Positions 1 to 7,333 are shown, numbered from the stretch's first letter. The stretch: 35,495 nt of DNA from Planctomycetota bacterium (GCA_021790475.1 JAJYDU010000008.1:1-35495); one strand, 5' to 3'. The notes: generated from the letters alone by a model not told the origin. Program-made: numbers and translations.

Positions 1-133
1 GGTGAGCTGGATATTCACCTGCAACGGTTTAGGCTGGCGAAGCACCACTTCATTGTGGGTTCGGATGCATCCCGCCATGGACAAAAGTCCCGTGGTAAGA
101 ATCGCCGCAAAAATGGCGTGACGCCGGATCATG
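1..133 (-). CDS. ynbE: YnbE-like outer-membrane lipoprotein (partial, N-terminal part only)
   Basis: The frame starts at ATG 133-131 and runs off the left edge of the window. The preceding AGGAG lies about seven bases upstream. The first residues are a lipoprotein signal peptide: two arginines, a hydrophobic stretch and the lipobox LSMAGC, with the lipidated Cys at about residue 22. The mature start (basic and polar residues, then PKPLQVNIQL) resembles the short YnbE lipoproteins, in which a proline/lysine-rich segment leads into an alternating beta strand. In enterobacteria YnbE works with the AsmA-like protein YdbH to form a bridge for phospholipid transport to the outer membrane. Here it follows a YdbH-like gene on the same strand, which supports the assignment. 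Only about 44 residues are visible, so the identification depends on motif and context. Confidence 0.62.
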
Positions 134-333
134 GTTGTTCTCCTGTTCAATCTTTCTGTTCATTGTAACGCCGTTGCGCCGGAGCGGTAGACCGGCGCGG
201 CTATAGCGGCCCATCTGGCACTGCTTGTGTTTGCGGGTTGTAACGGCACGACGACAGGCCGCTCGGAGGTCGGCACAACCCCACGTCAGCCGGGAGCGTT
301 GTCCATCCCGAAAAAATTGCCATCCGCATAGTC

Positions 334-1434
334 TCACGAGGAGAACCGCCGGATCAGGACCAGCAACTCCCGCAGGGGGAGATGCGGCAAGGGAATTGTA
401 AGATTAATGGTCTTGAGACCGCCGGCTTTGACCAGAAATCGCTTTCCGGCGAAAGTCACGTAATGGGGTTGAAGATGGCCGGGATTGCCCGTTCCCCGCA
501 GAAAGTGCAGAAAAAGAGTGGTTTGATCCTTCGCCGCCACGATGCGTATATCTTCCTGCCGGTAAGGATATTCCTTTAGTTCCTGCATCGTTACATACGC
601 CATTCCCTGCCCGTAGGCTCCGGCGAAGGCTCGCTCCAGAATTGGAATATCGCGAACCTTCAACAGACCAGGACCAGCGGAGCGTAAATCGAGCGACCCG
701 ATGATCTCCCCCCGCCGATTAAACGAAAATTTTGCCTGCAAACAGGCCCTTCCATCAATGCTCAAACGGCTCGGAGCAAGCAGGGCAAACAGAGTTTTCT
801 GATTCAACTGATTGATGTCAATCGCCAGATCGCCGTCCGCCCGCCGCAAAGAGTAGTTCCCTTTCATGGTGATCCGGGCCTTTCCCCACCAGGCCCGAAA
901 ATCAGCCATACGCAGTATCCCGTTCCGGATGCGCCATTTCGCATACCCCTTGCGCAAATACTGTGTTTGCCAAACAAGGCCGGCGAATCGGGTCGCACCA
1001 TGATTCAGGCGAATATGGCGAACCGTCGCCGGTTTATGCCAGATGTTTAATTGGCCGGTAGTTTGGAATCCTTCGAGTGTAAAGACCGCGGGTCTTCGCG
1101 CCGGCCAGCGGATTTCGTCCGCTCCCAACCGCAAAGTCCCATGGCACGACTGAATTTGTTTATCTCCGGAATATTTGATCGTACCGTTGAAAATAATCGT
1201 CCCGTTGGCTATGTGAACATAGCCGCCGCCAAGTTTCACAGGGAGTGTTTGATTGCCTGTGGACACGGATGGGGTTGAAACGGACAAATTCCGGCGTAAG
1301 GACCGGGCCAGGTGTGGTTCTGTGGCCGGCGGCAAGCCGGCGCCTAACGGTGCGAGGCTGGTAACTGATGCAAGAGCGACGACCCACCACAACCACCCGC
1401 CAGTGTGTGGTCGAGGCATTACTGTTGCGCGCAT
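334..1434 (-). CDS. YdbH-like (AsmA-type) intermembrane transport protein, short form
   Basis: I place the start at the ATG at 1434, just ahead of a hydrophobic signal-anchor (about residues 9-30, rich in W, V, A and L). A frame extending further upstream overlaps another gene and reads as noise. The product is about 366 residues. The rest is beta-rich, and the C-terminal third has the pattern of the YdbH/dicarboxylate-transport domain: a region around YPYRQEDIRI, then LFLHFLRGTGNPGH, then a strand with INLTIPLP and a leucine-rich end. Such proteins form long grooves that carry lipids between inner and outer membranes. E. coli YdbH is far longer, so this is a reduced version. It lies 8 bp after a small ORF and 200 bp before a YnbE-like lipoprotein gene, its known partner. 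No clear ribosome-binding site precedes the start, so translation may be coupled to the small ORF. Confidence 0.6.
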   Translation of the reverse strand: MRATVMPRPHTGGWLWWVVALASVTSLAPLGAGLPPATEPHLARSLRRNLSVSTPSVSTGNQTLPVKLGGGYVHIANGTIIFNGTIKYSGDKQIQSCHGTLRLGADEIRWPARRPAVFTLEGFQTTGQLNIWHKPATVRHIRLNHGATRFAGLVWQTQYLRKGYAKWRIRNGILRMADFRAWWGKARITMKGNYSLRRADGDLAIDINQLNQKTLFALLAPSRLSIDGRACLQAKFSFNRRGEIIGSLDLRSAGPGLLKVRDIPILERAFAGAYGQGMAYVTMQELKEYPYRQEDIRIVAAKDQTTLFLHFLRGTGNPGHLQPHYVTFAGKRFLVKAGGLKTINLTIPLPHLPLRELLVLIRRFSS

Positions 1435-1442
1435 GGACCGCG

Positions 1443-1628
1443 CTAGATCCACCGCAAATGAAGCGGTGGCCGAGAATGCACCACCTGTGGTAGCCAGGCT
1501 ATGGGCTGAATACCAGATATGCGCGCCAGGTATGCACGCAAATCGCTCTCTGGAAACTTTTCCAGAAATTCCAATGCGGCGGTGTGATTGAGTTTGAGAA
1601 TTGCTTCGATCAGCTCGCGCTTGCTCAT
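1443..1628 (-). CDS. Small conserved-looking hypothetical protein (61 aa)
   Basis: The frame has a strong ribosome-binding site (AAAGGAG six bases before ATG 1628), which is better than that of the longer frame overlapping it. The first 40 residues are helical and charged, with alternating Leu/Ile and a core EAILKLNHTAALEFLEKF followed by SDLRAYL. The last 20 residues look like a less constrained tail. I recall similar short N-terminal patterns in small unnamed bacterial proteins but cannot name a family or function. It is the first gene of the operon with the YdbH-like and YnbE-like genes, and its stop lies 8 bp before the next start. Confidence 0.55.
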   Translation of the reverse strand: MSKRELIEAILKLNHTAALEFLEKFPESDLRAYLARISGIQPIAWLPQVVHSRPPLHLRWI

Positions 1629-1686
1629 GAGCGACTCCTTTCACAATTCGCACAAGCCAGGCCTTTATCATTGGCCTCATGGAACC

Positions 1687-1703
1687 GTTCCAATCCATGG
1701 AAC
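1687..1703 (-). other. Hairpin in the leader of the small-ORF/ydbH-like operon
   Basis: GTTCCA and TGGAAC form a 6-bp stem with a 5-base loop, and GGAACCGTTCC nearby gives a second overlapping palindrome. They lie between the proposed promoter and the first start codon, in a leader of about 150 bases, and could be an operator or an RNA hairpin. No regulator can be named. Confidence 0.3.
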
Positions 1704-1782
1704 AGTCATGCTTTTTGGTTTTGGATGCATCGGATTACAGCATCCCGCAATATTTTGAAATCTGGAAGCCGGTTTTCTTATT

Positions 1783-1811
1783 CCTATATCAGATGATCAC
1801 GCATAACTCAA
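1783..1811 (-). promoter_or_regulatory. Candidate sigma-70 promoter for the small-ORF/ydbH/ynbE operon
   Basis: On the minus strand, TTGAGT (1811-1806) and TATAGG (1788-1783) are separated by 17 bases. Each box matches the consensus at four of six positions. Transcription would start near 1776 and leave a leader of about 150 bases before ATG 1628. It is the best promoter-like pair in this gap. Confidence 0.35.
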
Positions 1812-1852
1812 TATGGTCGGCTCACTGCCTGGAAAATCTTTAATTTTTTTGG

Positions 1853-1872
1853 AAAAAATTCCAAATTGGAAT
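1853..1872 (-). terminator. Short AT-rich intrinsic terminator after the RNase HII-like gene
   Basis: ATTCCAAATTGGAAT at 1858-1872 is a perfect 7-bp inverted repeat around one base. On the minus strand it is followed at once by a run of six T. It lies 6 bp beyond the stop of the RNase HII-like gene. The stem is AT-rich, so efficiency may be modest. Confidence 0.5.
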
Positions 1873-1878
1873 CGCTGT

Positions 1879-2862
1879 CTATCGTGCGCGAACCAGGTCC
1901 TGCGTCTGCACGCCCAACCGCTCCAAATGCCCGCGTACGTCCGCCAGCCACCGCCGCCCATCCTGATAATAGCCGGCTGTGGACTTCAGGCCCGGGACGC
2001 GATCGCTCCACCACCGGTTGAATGCGTGCATCATTGCTTCTCGAATATATTTGCAAAGCATGCTCGCCAGTGCGGTCGCCAGGCAAGTCTGCTCCGATTT
2101 TTCACGAAAAAAAACTGTCGTTTGCCGGACGCCGTCCTGCAGCCGATAGCCGCTTTCACGCCGACTTTCCTGAAGGACCTTGAGTTCCATTCCGGGCAGG
2201 GCTTCCAAGAGCAGCGGCACATAACGATCCCGCCCGCTCTGTTTATCCACCACGGCCACAAGACCCTCGCCGCCGAATTGGGAATGCAGTTGCGCCAAGT
2301 GGTTCATTGTGGCGGAGGTCAGCACCGCCGCTTTGTTGTTTGTTGCCGCCAGCAGACGGTTAAATTGACCTTCGTCAATCACCCGCGTCCGGAGCGCGGC
2401 CAGAGATATATCTTCCGCCGCCATGGTTGCGCGAAGCATATTGGCGGCAACCGCCGTACCATCGGCTTGGCAGAACAACGGCAGTGGACCGTCCGTATAT
2501 GCGTACCATGCCTGTTCCGGCAGGATTTCCGGTGGCATTCCCAGAAAATGCAGCAATTGGAAAAGAGTCGGCGCGGTCCCGGGCCAGTGGGGCAGCAGCC
2601 GACACATCGTCAGCACCGCTCTTTCCATGTGCGTAAGCCCGTCCGCCAGGCGATGAACAAGTTTGCTGTCGGCAATGATCAGCTTTCCATCGCGGACCGG
2701 TCCCTGGCGCGCCACGGCGCGGCGCAAACGCCGCCAGAGCAGTTCGCCGGCATCCGGATCGGTAACCGCCGGCGGATCGCAAACGCGAAATGCCGCCGCG
2801 GATACCACCAGCGGTCCCAGCAATGGGCCATAGCCGGCTTCGTCAATACCCGCGACGATCAT
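1879..2862 (-). CDS. Ribonuclease HII-like protein with altered GRG motif
   Basis: This 327-residue protein opens with IDEAGYGPLLGPLVV (residues 6-20), the cognate of the RNase HII start DEVGRGPLAGPVV that carries the first two acidic metal ligands (here D7 and E8). IADSKLVHR (63-71) matches the DSK motif, VVDKQSGRDRY (204-214) supplies a third acidic residue, and ASMLCKYIREAMM (266-278) matches the ASI(L)AKVTRD block with Glu in place of the usual Asp. RNase HII cuts the RNA strand of RNA/DNA hybrids and single ribonucleotides in DNA. Ordinary RnhB is about 200 residues, so this one has insertions, chiefly between residues 85 and 200. The Arg of the GRG motif, which contacts the ribonucleotide junction, is Tyr here, so its specificity may differ. 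The gene follows an aldo/keto reductase gene by 32 bp. Confidence 0.75.
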   Translation of the reverse strand: MIVAGIDEAGYGPLLGPLVVSAAAFRVCDPPAVTDPDAGELLWRRLRRAVARQGPVRDGKLIIADSKLVHRLADGLTHMERAVLTMCRLLPHWPGTAPTLFQLLHFLGMPPEILPEQAWYAYTDGPLPLFCQADGTAVAANMLRATMAAEDISLAALRTRVIDEGQFNRLLAATNNKAAVLTSATMNHLAQLHSQFGGEGLVAVVDKQSGRDRYVPLLLEALPGMELKVLQESRRESGYRLQDGVRQTTVFFREKSEQTCLATALASMLCKYIREAMMHAFNRWWSDRVPGLKSTAGYYQDGRRWLADVRGHLERLGVQTQDLVRAR

Positions 2863-2894
2863 CGGTCACACGCATCCTGGCTCCGGGAAATGTT

Positions 2895-3839
2895 TCACGG
2901 CAACTTTTGGCCGCGCGCCGCCACCAGCAGTTCATACCATTGTTCGCGTGGCAGCGGTACGGTATCGACTTGGGCCGCGTCGCGGATGTGTTCCGGATTG
3001 CACGATCCGACGATCGGAATAATTCCCGCCGGGTGCGCGCGCAGCCACGCCAGCGCCAAAACCGTTCGCGAAACGCCCAATTCACCGGCCATACGATCCA
3101 GCACGGCGAGCAAATTCCGCATGATCTCCGCCCGCGGATGCCTGGCGGGTATTTGTCCGCCGGAACCCAGCCAGCCGCCCGCCAGCGGACTCCAGGAAAG
3201 CGGCGTGAGGCTTTTCGCCAGGCATTGATCCAGCGTGCCGTCGAAAAAACATTCCAACCGGCCCAGGTGAATTTCGACCTGATTCACCACCAGAGGCGCG
3301 GAAAGGGCGGACTGCAACGCACAAACGAACGAAGGCGAAAAGTTGGAAACGCCGAAATATCGCACTTTTCCCTGCCGTCGCAGGGTATCAAACGCTCCGG
3401 CGATTTCCGCCGGGTTCATCAGCAGGTCCGGCCGGTGCAGTTGGTAAATATCGATGGCGTCCACCTGCAGACGCCCCAGCGACAGTTCGCACGAGCGGAG
3501 GATATGCTCGGCGGAAAAATCATAGCGATGCGGCGAATGGGCTTGCGGTTCGCCCGCGAAACGTATGCCGCACTTGGTGGCGATTAGAATGTCTTTTCGC
3601 AGGGACGGATTCTGGCGGATCACTTCGCCGAAAATCGTCTCGCTCATTCCGCGCCCGTAGATGTCGGCATGATCGAACAGGCGGTAGCCGGCGTCGTAGG
3701 CCGCCAGAATCGCTTTTTTTCCGTGGTCCCGTTTTTCGGAAGTTACCTCCGCCGGGTTCCATGTACCGGCCACGCGCATGCACCCATAGGCCAGAGAAGT
3801 GGAAAGCAACGGGCTTTTTCCGAGCGGTTGTCTATTCAT
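2895..3839 (-). CDS. Aldo/keto reductase (YdhF-like)
   Basis: The product is 314 residues, the usual length for a single-domain TIM-barrel NADPH-dependent oxidoreductase. The catalytic tetrad is visible: D56 and Y61 in FDHADIYG, K89 in IATKCG and H135 in YQLHRPD. SNFSP (about 164-168) and a C-terminal cofactor segment IIPIVGSCNPEHI are also typical. The form is closest to the YdhF branch (MNRQPLGKS start, DLLMNPAEIAGAFDTLRRQGK). The natural substrate is unknown; such enzymes reduce aldehydes and ketones in the cytoplasm. TTAGGAG precedes ATG 3839 by about a dozen bases. It is divergent from an ArsR-type regulator gene and is followed after 32 bp by the RNase HII-like gene. The regulator may control it, but its palindrome is nearer its own gene. 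Confidence 0.88.
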   Translation of the reverse strand: MNRQPLGKSPLLSTSLAYGCMRVAGTWNPAEVTSEKRDHGKKAILAAYDAGYRLFDHADIYGRGMSETIFGEVIRQNPSLRKDILIATKCGIRFAGEPQAHSPHRYDFSAEHILRSCELSLGRLQVDAIDIYQLHRPDLLMNPAEIAGAFDTLRRQGKVRYFGVSNFSPSFVCALQSALSAPLVVNQVEIHLGRLECFFDGTLDQCLAKSLTPLSWSPLAGGWLGSGGQIPARHPRAEIMRNLLAVLDRMAGELGVSRTVLALAWLRAHPAGIIPIVGSCNPEHIRDAAQVDTVPLPREQWYELLVAARGQKLP

Positions 3840-3962
3840 GGTTGGCTCAACTCCTAACGGGCTGGGAAAATTATCTCCAGCTTTTCGCGGGCGTTCTTAT
3901 CATATCGTCGTCGTCCCTTAAAATGCCACGCGCCCCGGCGCCGCAGGGAAACGCCGGTTCTC

Positions 3963-4000
3963 TTGACGGATCGGAGTATCATTGCATATTATCATGATAA
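3963..4000 (+). promoter_or_regulatory. Promoter with overlapping palindromic operator for the ArsR-type gene
   Basis: TTGACG (3963-3968), an 18-base spacer and TATTAT (3987-3992) form a strong promoter-like pair. A perfect 12-bp palindrome, TTATCATGATAA (3989-4000), overlaps the -10 box and start region. A regulator bound there would block polymerase, which is the usual autorepression layout for ArsR-family genes. The promoter also argues for the ATG at 4015 rather than the TTG at 3982 as the start. Confidence 0.6.
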
Positions 4001-4014
4001 GAAATCGAGAATAT

Positions 4015-4356
4015 ATGCCTATATTCGATACAAAAAATATTGAACTGATGGCCCGCGTCGCGGAACGCTTTCGCGCTCTGGCCGATGAAAATCGCATCCG
4101 CATTCTCGCCCGGCTTCAACAGGGCCCGGCCAACGTAACCACGCTTACCCGCGAGCTGGCCGTCAACCAGGCGTCCGTATCGAAACATCTGGCGGTTCTG
4201 CGGCAGGCCGGCCTGGTGAGTTTTCACCGGCAGGGCGCCCAGGCGGTCTACTCCATTTCCGACCCCTCGGTGGAAACCATGTGCAAGCTTGTCTGCGAGG
4301 GAGTGCGGGAACACTTCCGCCGGCAGCATACCGCGCTCCAGAAAACACCGCGTTGA
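4015..4356 (+). CDS. ArsR/SmtB-family transcriptional regulator
   Basis: From the ATG at 4015 the product is 113 residues. An in-frame TTG at 3982 would add 11 residues but lies inside the promoter. The winged helix-turn-helix is clear: FRALADENRIRILARLQQGP, then LTRELAVNQASVSKHLAVLRQAGLVSFHRQGAQAVYSI, where VNQASVSKHLAVLRQ is the recognition helix. The C-terminal helix ends EGVREHFRRQHT. No cysteine pair typical of arsenic or cadmium sensors (CVC in the recognition helix) is seen; the only Cys residues lie in VETMCKLVCEG near the end. The ligand therefore cannot be named. It is divergent from the aldo/keto reductase gene and probably represses its own promoter. Confidence 0.88.
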   Translation: MPIFDTKNIELMARVAERFRALADENRIRILARLQQGPANVTTLTRELAVNQASVSKHLAVLRQAGLVSFHRQGAQAVYSISDPSVETMCKLVCEGVREHFRRQHTALQKTPR

Positions 4357-4434
4357 CGGTCCGGATTCGCCCGGCGACAAAGTTCCAGCCGCGCCGGGAA
4401 TCCGACGGGCTGGAATCCGACCGGCAAGGCGCCT

Positions 4435-5667
4435 TCACATCAGCCGGCCGGGAATGGGCAACGGGCCGACCAGTGGTCCGGCGTAACGCTTGAAATCGCC
4501 GTGGATGTCGCAGCCATTGACCACGTAGGACGGATCCAATGGCTTGGTCTGCCGGGCGACATTACCAAGCGCCGTGGGAAATGTATCTATCTTGTAAGGA
4601 TCATCGCCGGTGCGCCGTATCGCCACCGATCCACTGGCCAATCCGTCCGGCGCGCCCAGCGCGTACTGCGCGGCCATTCGGCCGCAGAGCCTCGCCTCCC
4701 AGGCGTCGGTGGGACTCGCGCTGGTCGGAAAACTACGCTGCAAGTATCCGAAGGTATCCGCCCGCACCCGTAATTTGCCGTCCTTCTTTTTCTGCAGCGC
4801 CGCGCCGAGGTTCTTCTTCACCAGTTCGGCCAGATAATCGCCCAGCGCGCCGGTGCCGGAAAGCTGCTTGTTGCCGTGGGCGTCCACTTCGCCGCTCCGC
4901 ATCGCCTTGTCCGCCACCAGGCTGTTTTTATCGCCGGCCTTATAGCGAATACCCTCGCTTACCGCTACCACGCATCGGCCCAGCCTGCGGTAAACGCTTT
5001 CCACATCGCCGAGGAATTTTTTGTCGCTGAAATCCGCCTCCGGCACGTAAATGAGATGGGGACCGTCGTCTTCCTCGTGCCGGGCCAATATCGAGGCCGC
5101 GGTCAACCAACCGGCGTCGCGCCCCATAATCACGTCGATCTTCACGCCCTTGAGCGACCGGTTGTCCAGATCGTCTCCCAGCACGGCCAGGGCCACAAAA
5201 CGGGCCGCCGACCCGTAGCCGGGACAGTGATCGGTCGTCCGCAGATCATTGTCTATGGTCTTGGGCACATGGTAGACGCACAGCGGATAACCGGTCTGGA
5301 GAGCCATGTCCGAAACAATCCGCGCCGTATCCGCCGAATCGTTGCCGCCGATATAGAAAAAATACTTGACGTCATGCTTTTGAAACGATTCAAGCAACTT
5401 GCGGCAATATTCCTCGTCCGGCTTGTCGCGGGTGGATCCCAGCGCGCTCGACGGGGTTTGGGCCACGCGCTCCAGCAGGTCGGGGGAAAGATGATTCAAC
5501 GGCGCAAAGTCGCCGCTCAGGATGCCGCGCACGCCGTACTTGGCGCCCAAAATCCGCCCGATTTCGGCGTGTTGATGCAATTCCTCAATCACGCCCACCA
5601 GCGATTGATTGATTACCGCCGTGGGACCGCCCGATTGCCCGATAACCGCATTTATTTTCGCCGCCAT
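4435..5667 (-). CDS. pfp: Pyrophosphate-dependent 6-phosphofructokinase
   Basis: The 410-residue product has the phosphofructokinase fold: IGQSGGPTAVINQS (9-22) at the phosphate loop, IGGNDSADTA (106-115), VPKTIDNDL (134-142) and DVIMGRDAGWL (178-188). In ATP-dependent enzymes the second motif is GGDGS and the third PGTIDND. GGND followed by PKTIDND is characteristic of the PPi-dependent group, so the likely donor is pyrophosphate and the reaction, phosphorylation of fructose 6-phosphate, is reversible. Donor choice is inferred from these residues. AGGAAG precedes ATG 5667 by about eight bases. The gene is monocistronic on the minus strand, divergent from the map operon across a repeat-filled gap. 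Confidence 0.9.
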   Translation of the reverse strand: MAAKINAVIGQSGGPTAVINQSLVGVIEELHQHAEIGRILGAKYGVRGILSGDFAPLNHLSPDLLERVAQTPSSALGSTRDKPDEEYCRKLLESFQKHDVKYFFYIGGNDSADTARIVSDMALQTGYPLCVYHVPKTIDNDLRTTDHCPGYGSAARFVALAVLGDDLDNRSLKGVKIDVIMGRDAGWLTAASILARHEEDDGPHLIYVPEADFSDKKFLGDVESVYRRLGRCVVAVSEGIRYKAGDKNSLVADKAMRSGEVDAHGNKQLSGTGALGDYLAELVKKNLGAALQKKKDGKLRVRADTFGYLQRSFPTSASPTDAWEARLCGRMAAQYALGAPDGLASGSVAIRRTGDDPYKIDTFPTALGNVARQTKPLDPSYVVNGCDIHGDFKRYAGPLVGPLPIPGRLM

Positions 5668-5850
5668 AATTCAACTTCCTGTAAAAACGCGAAAAGATCG
5701 AATAAAGTATACGGGAAACGCCGCCCGCGGAAAATGTCCGCCGATCGGCGGGTTGGCCTGGGTGTGACAATTTTTCGGGGACGCTCGGGAGCGCGGACGT
5801 TTCGCGCAGTCAGGTTCGCGTCGTGTCCGCCGTATTACGAAGATCGTCCG

Positions 5851-6033
5851 GGCGCGAAGCCGGGCCGCGGCGGCGGTTAGCGTCCATCGGGCCGGCGACG
5901 ACGCGCGGGGGCGCGGTCCCGCGGCTTTGCGCTACCGCGGCGTGTTTGCAGCCGCCTTGCCCGCGGCATGATGGAAATGGCATAGCGCCGCGTTGCATCG
6001 CGCCAAGCCGGGCCGCGGCGGCGACCCGCGCCG
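5851..6033 (+). repeat. Dispersed intergenic repeat, copy R1
   Basis: This fills part of the 523-base gap between pfp and map, which contains no supported gene. The block aligns along its length with 13979-14157 (R3), and its second half aligns with 10469-10560 (R2). It begins and ends with a related direct repeat containing AAGCCGGGCCGC, roughly 145 bases apart, and holds the shared core GCGGCATGATG followed by GGCATAGCGCCGCG. It differs from R2 and R3 at scattered positions, as expected of an older copy. No transposase frame is present. The element is GC-rich and could fold strongly. Confidence 0.75.
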
Positions 6034-6190
6034 CCGGGTTCGCCGGCGCAGAAACCGCGATCCGTCCGAATACCGTCCCAATAGTGGAGATTGTACCCAC
6101 GCCCCAGGTAAACGGGATCGAGCTTGGCTGGATGGGACCGAAGCCCCTTGTCGTCGGCGGCTCGCCGGGGAAGAACACGGACAAGAAAAG

Positions 6191-6973
6191 ATGAGAATAT
6201 CACTAAAATCAAGACAGGAAATCGATAAGATGCGGGCGGCCGGAAGGGTCGTGCATCAGACGCTCGCCGCGTGCCGCCGGCATGTTTGTCCCGGCGTCAC
6301 CACCGCCCAGCTCGACCAGATCGCCCTGGAAACCTTTACCGCCCTTGGCGCCGTAGGACTGTTTAAAAATTATCCGACCTACGAACCGGGAAAGGGGTTT
6401 TCCGGCAATACCTGCATCAGCGTCAACGACGAAGTGGTCCACGGAATTCCCGGATCACGCCTGCTGCGGGCCGGCGATGCGGTCAGCATTGATTGCGGCA
6501 TCCGCCTGGATGGTTGGTGCGGTGATTCGGCCCTTACCATGATCGTCGGAGAGGGGACGCCGGATATCGTCCGGTTGGTCCGCATTGCTGAAGAAACCCT
6601 CGAATTGGCCATTCGTTTAATTCGCCCGGGAATTCGCTGGAGCGATGTCGCCCGTAAAATGCAGGAATATGTCGAAAGCCGGGGGCTTTCCTGTGTGCGG
6701 GAATTCGTCGGGCACGGCATAGGTCGCCGCATGCACGAAGAGCCTAAGGTTCCCAACTTCGTTTCCAGCGAATTTCTCAATCGCGATGATTTCTACCTTG
6801 AACCCGGCATGACGCTTGCTGTGGAGCCGATGGTGATCCTTGGCGGGCCTGAGGTTGTGGTTCTGGATGACGGCTGGACGGTGGTTACCAGGGACCACAC
6901 CGCCGCCGCTCACGTGGAACACACCTTAGCCGTAACGTCCGATGGCTGCGAAGTCTTGACAGACGGGCGTTAA
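6191..6973 (+). CDS. map: Methionine aminopeptidase, type I
   Basis: The ATG at 6191 gives a 260-residue product beginning MRISLKSRQEIDKMRAAGRVV, the expected start for the family; the open frame extends further upstream only through repeat sequence. It removes the initiator Met from new proteins in the cytoplasm. All five metal ligands are present: D101 (SIDCG), D112 (GDSA), H175 (VGHGIG), E212 (AVEPM) and E243 (HVEHT), with H84 in VVHGIP. There is no N-terminal zinc-binding extension. It leads the infA-rpmJ-rpsM-rpsK-rpoA-rplQ series, as in many bacteria, but secY and adk, its usual upstream partners, are not here. Confidence 0.95.
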   Translation: MRISLKSRQEIDKMRAAGRVVHQTLAACRRHVCPGVTTAQLDQIALETFTALGAVGLFKNYPTYEPGKGFSGNTCISVNDEVVHGIPGSRLLRAGDAVSIDCGIRLDGWCGDSALTMIVGEGTPDIVRLVRIAEETLELAIRLIRPGIRWSDVARKMQEYVESRGLSCVREFVGHGIGRRMHEEPKVPNFVSSEFLNRDDFYLEPGMTLAVEPMVILGGPEVVVLDDGWTVVTRDHTAAAHVEHTLAVTSDGCEVLTDGR

Positions 6974-7013
6974 GGCCCGAATATACCTAATTCGCCGGAA
7001 ATAGGCTTACCGC

Positions 7014-7027
7014 CCGATTGCTATCGG
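7014..7027. repeat. Small palindrome of the CCGAT-ATCGG family
   Basis: CCGAT, loop TGCT, ATCGG, in the map-infA gap. Related palindromes occur at 14349-14366 and 20689-20706, suggesting a REP-like short intergenic repeat. It could also act as a weak hairpin in the map-infA transcript. Confidence 0.4.
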
Positions 7028-7117
7028 ATCGGGATGGCTGGCGGAAGTGTGTGCCCCTGGTCCCGCGGTTGCCGCCGCCGGAACCGGTTTTTAACCGCCA
7101 TGGTGCGGAGGAAATGA

Positions 7118-7333
7118 ATGCCCAAGGATGAAGCCCTCCGCGTGGAGGCCGTCGTGACTGAGGCTCTTCCCAATGCCATGTTTCGGGTGAAGCTCGAAAA
7201 CGGCCATATTCTATTGGCCCATATTTCGGGAAAAATGCGGGTGAATTATATCCGTATTCTTCCCGGGGACAAAGTTACCGTGGAGATGTCGCCCTATGAT
7301 TTATCCCGCGGGCGTATCATCATGAGAAATTGA
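7118..7333 (+). CDS. infA: Translation initiation factor IF-1
   Basis: The 71-residue product is a single S1/OB-fold domain of standard IF-1 size. Diagnostic stretches are [24 protein letters not shown] (about 17-40) and [21 protein letters not shown] (about 47-67). IF-1 binds the A site of the 30S subunit during initiation. GGAGG sits a few bases before ATG 7118. It lies between map and rpmJ, the usual position. Confidence 0.97.
   Translation: MPKDEALRVEAVVTEALPNAMFRVKLENGHILLAHISGKMRVNYIRILPGDKVTVEMSPYDLSRGRIIMRN

Noticed and set aside
50-337. Open frame of 95 codons on the minus strand overlapping the YnbE-like start
   Set aside because: Composition is Arg-rich noise, no ribosome-binding site is visible, and the overlapping frame starting at 133 has a real lipoprotein signal.
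1435-1698. N-terminal extension of the YdbH-like frame up to 1698
   Set aside because: It overlaps the small ORF with the strong ribosome-binding site, and the signal-anchor begins only after 1434.
1813-3228. Long plus-strand open frame of 471 codons antisense to the RNase HII-like gene
   Set aside because: It mirrors the codon bias of the real genes, is rich in His, Arg, Gln and Pro, and matches no family; the minus-strand genes have clear motifs.
5823-6194. Open frames on both strands in the pfp-map gap and similar gaps
   Set aside because: They coincide with repeat copies, are Arg/Ala/Pro-rich in all frames and have no ribosome-binding sites.
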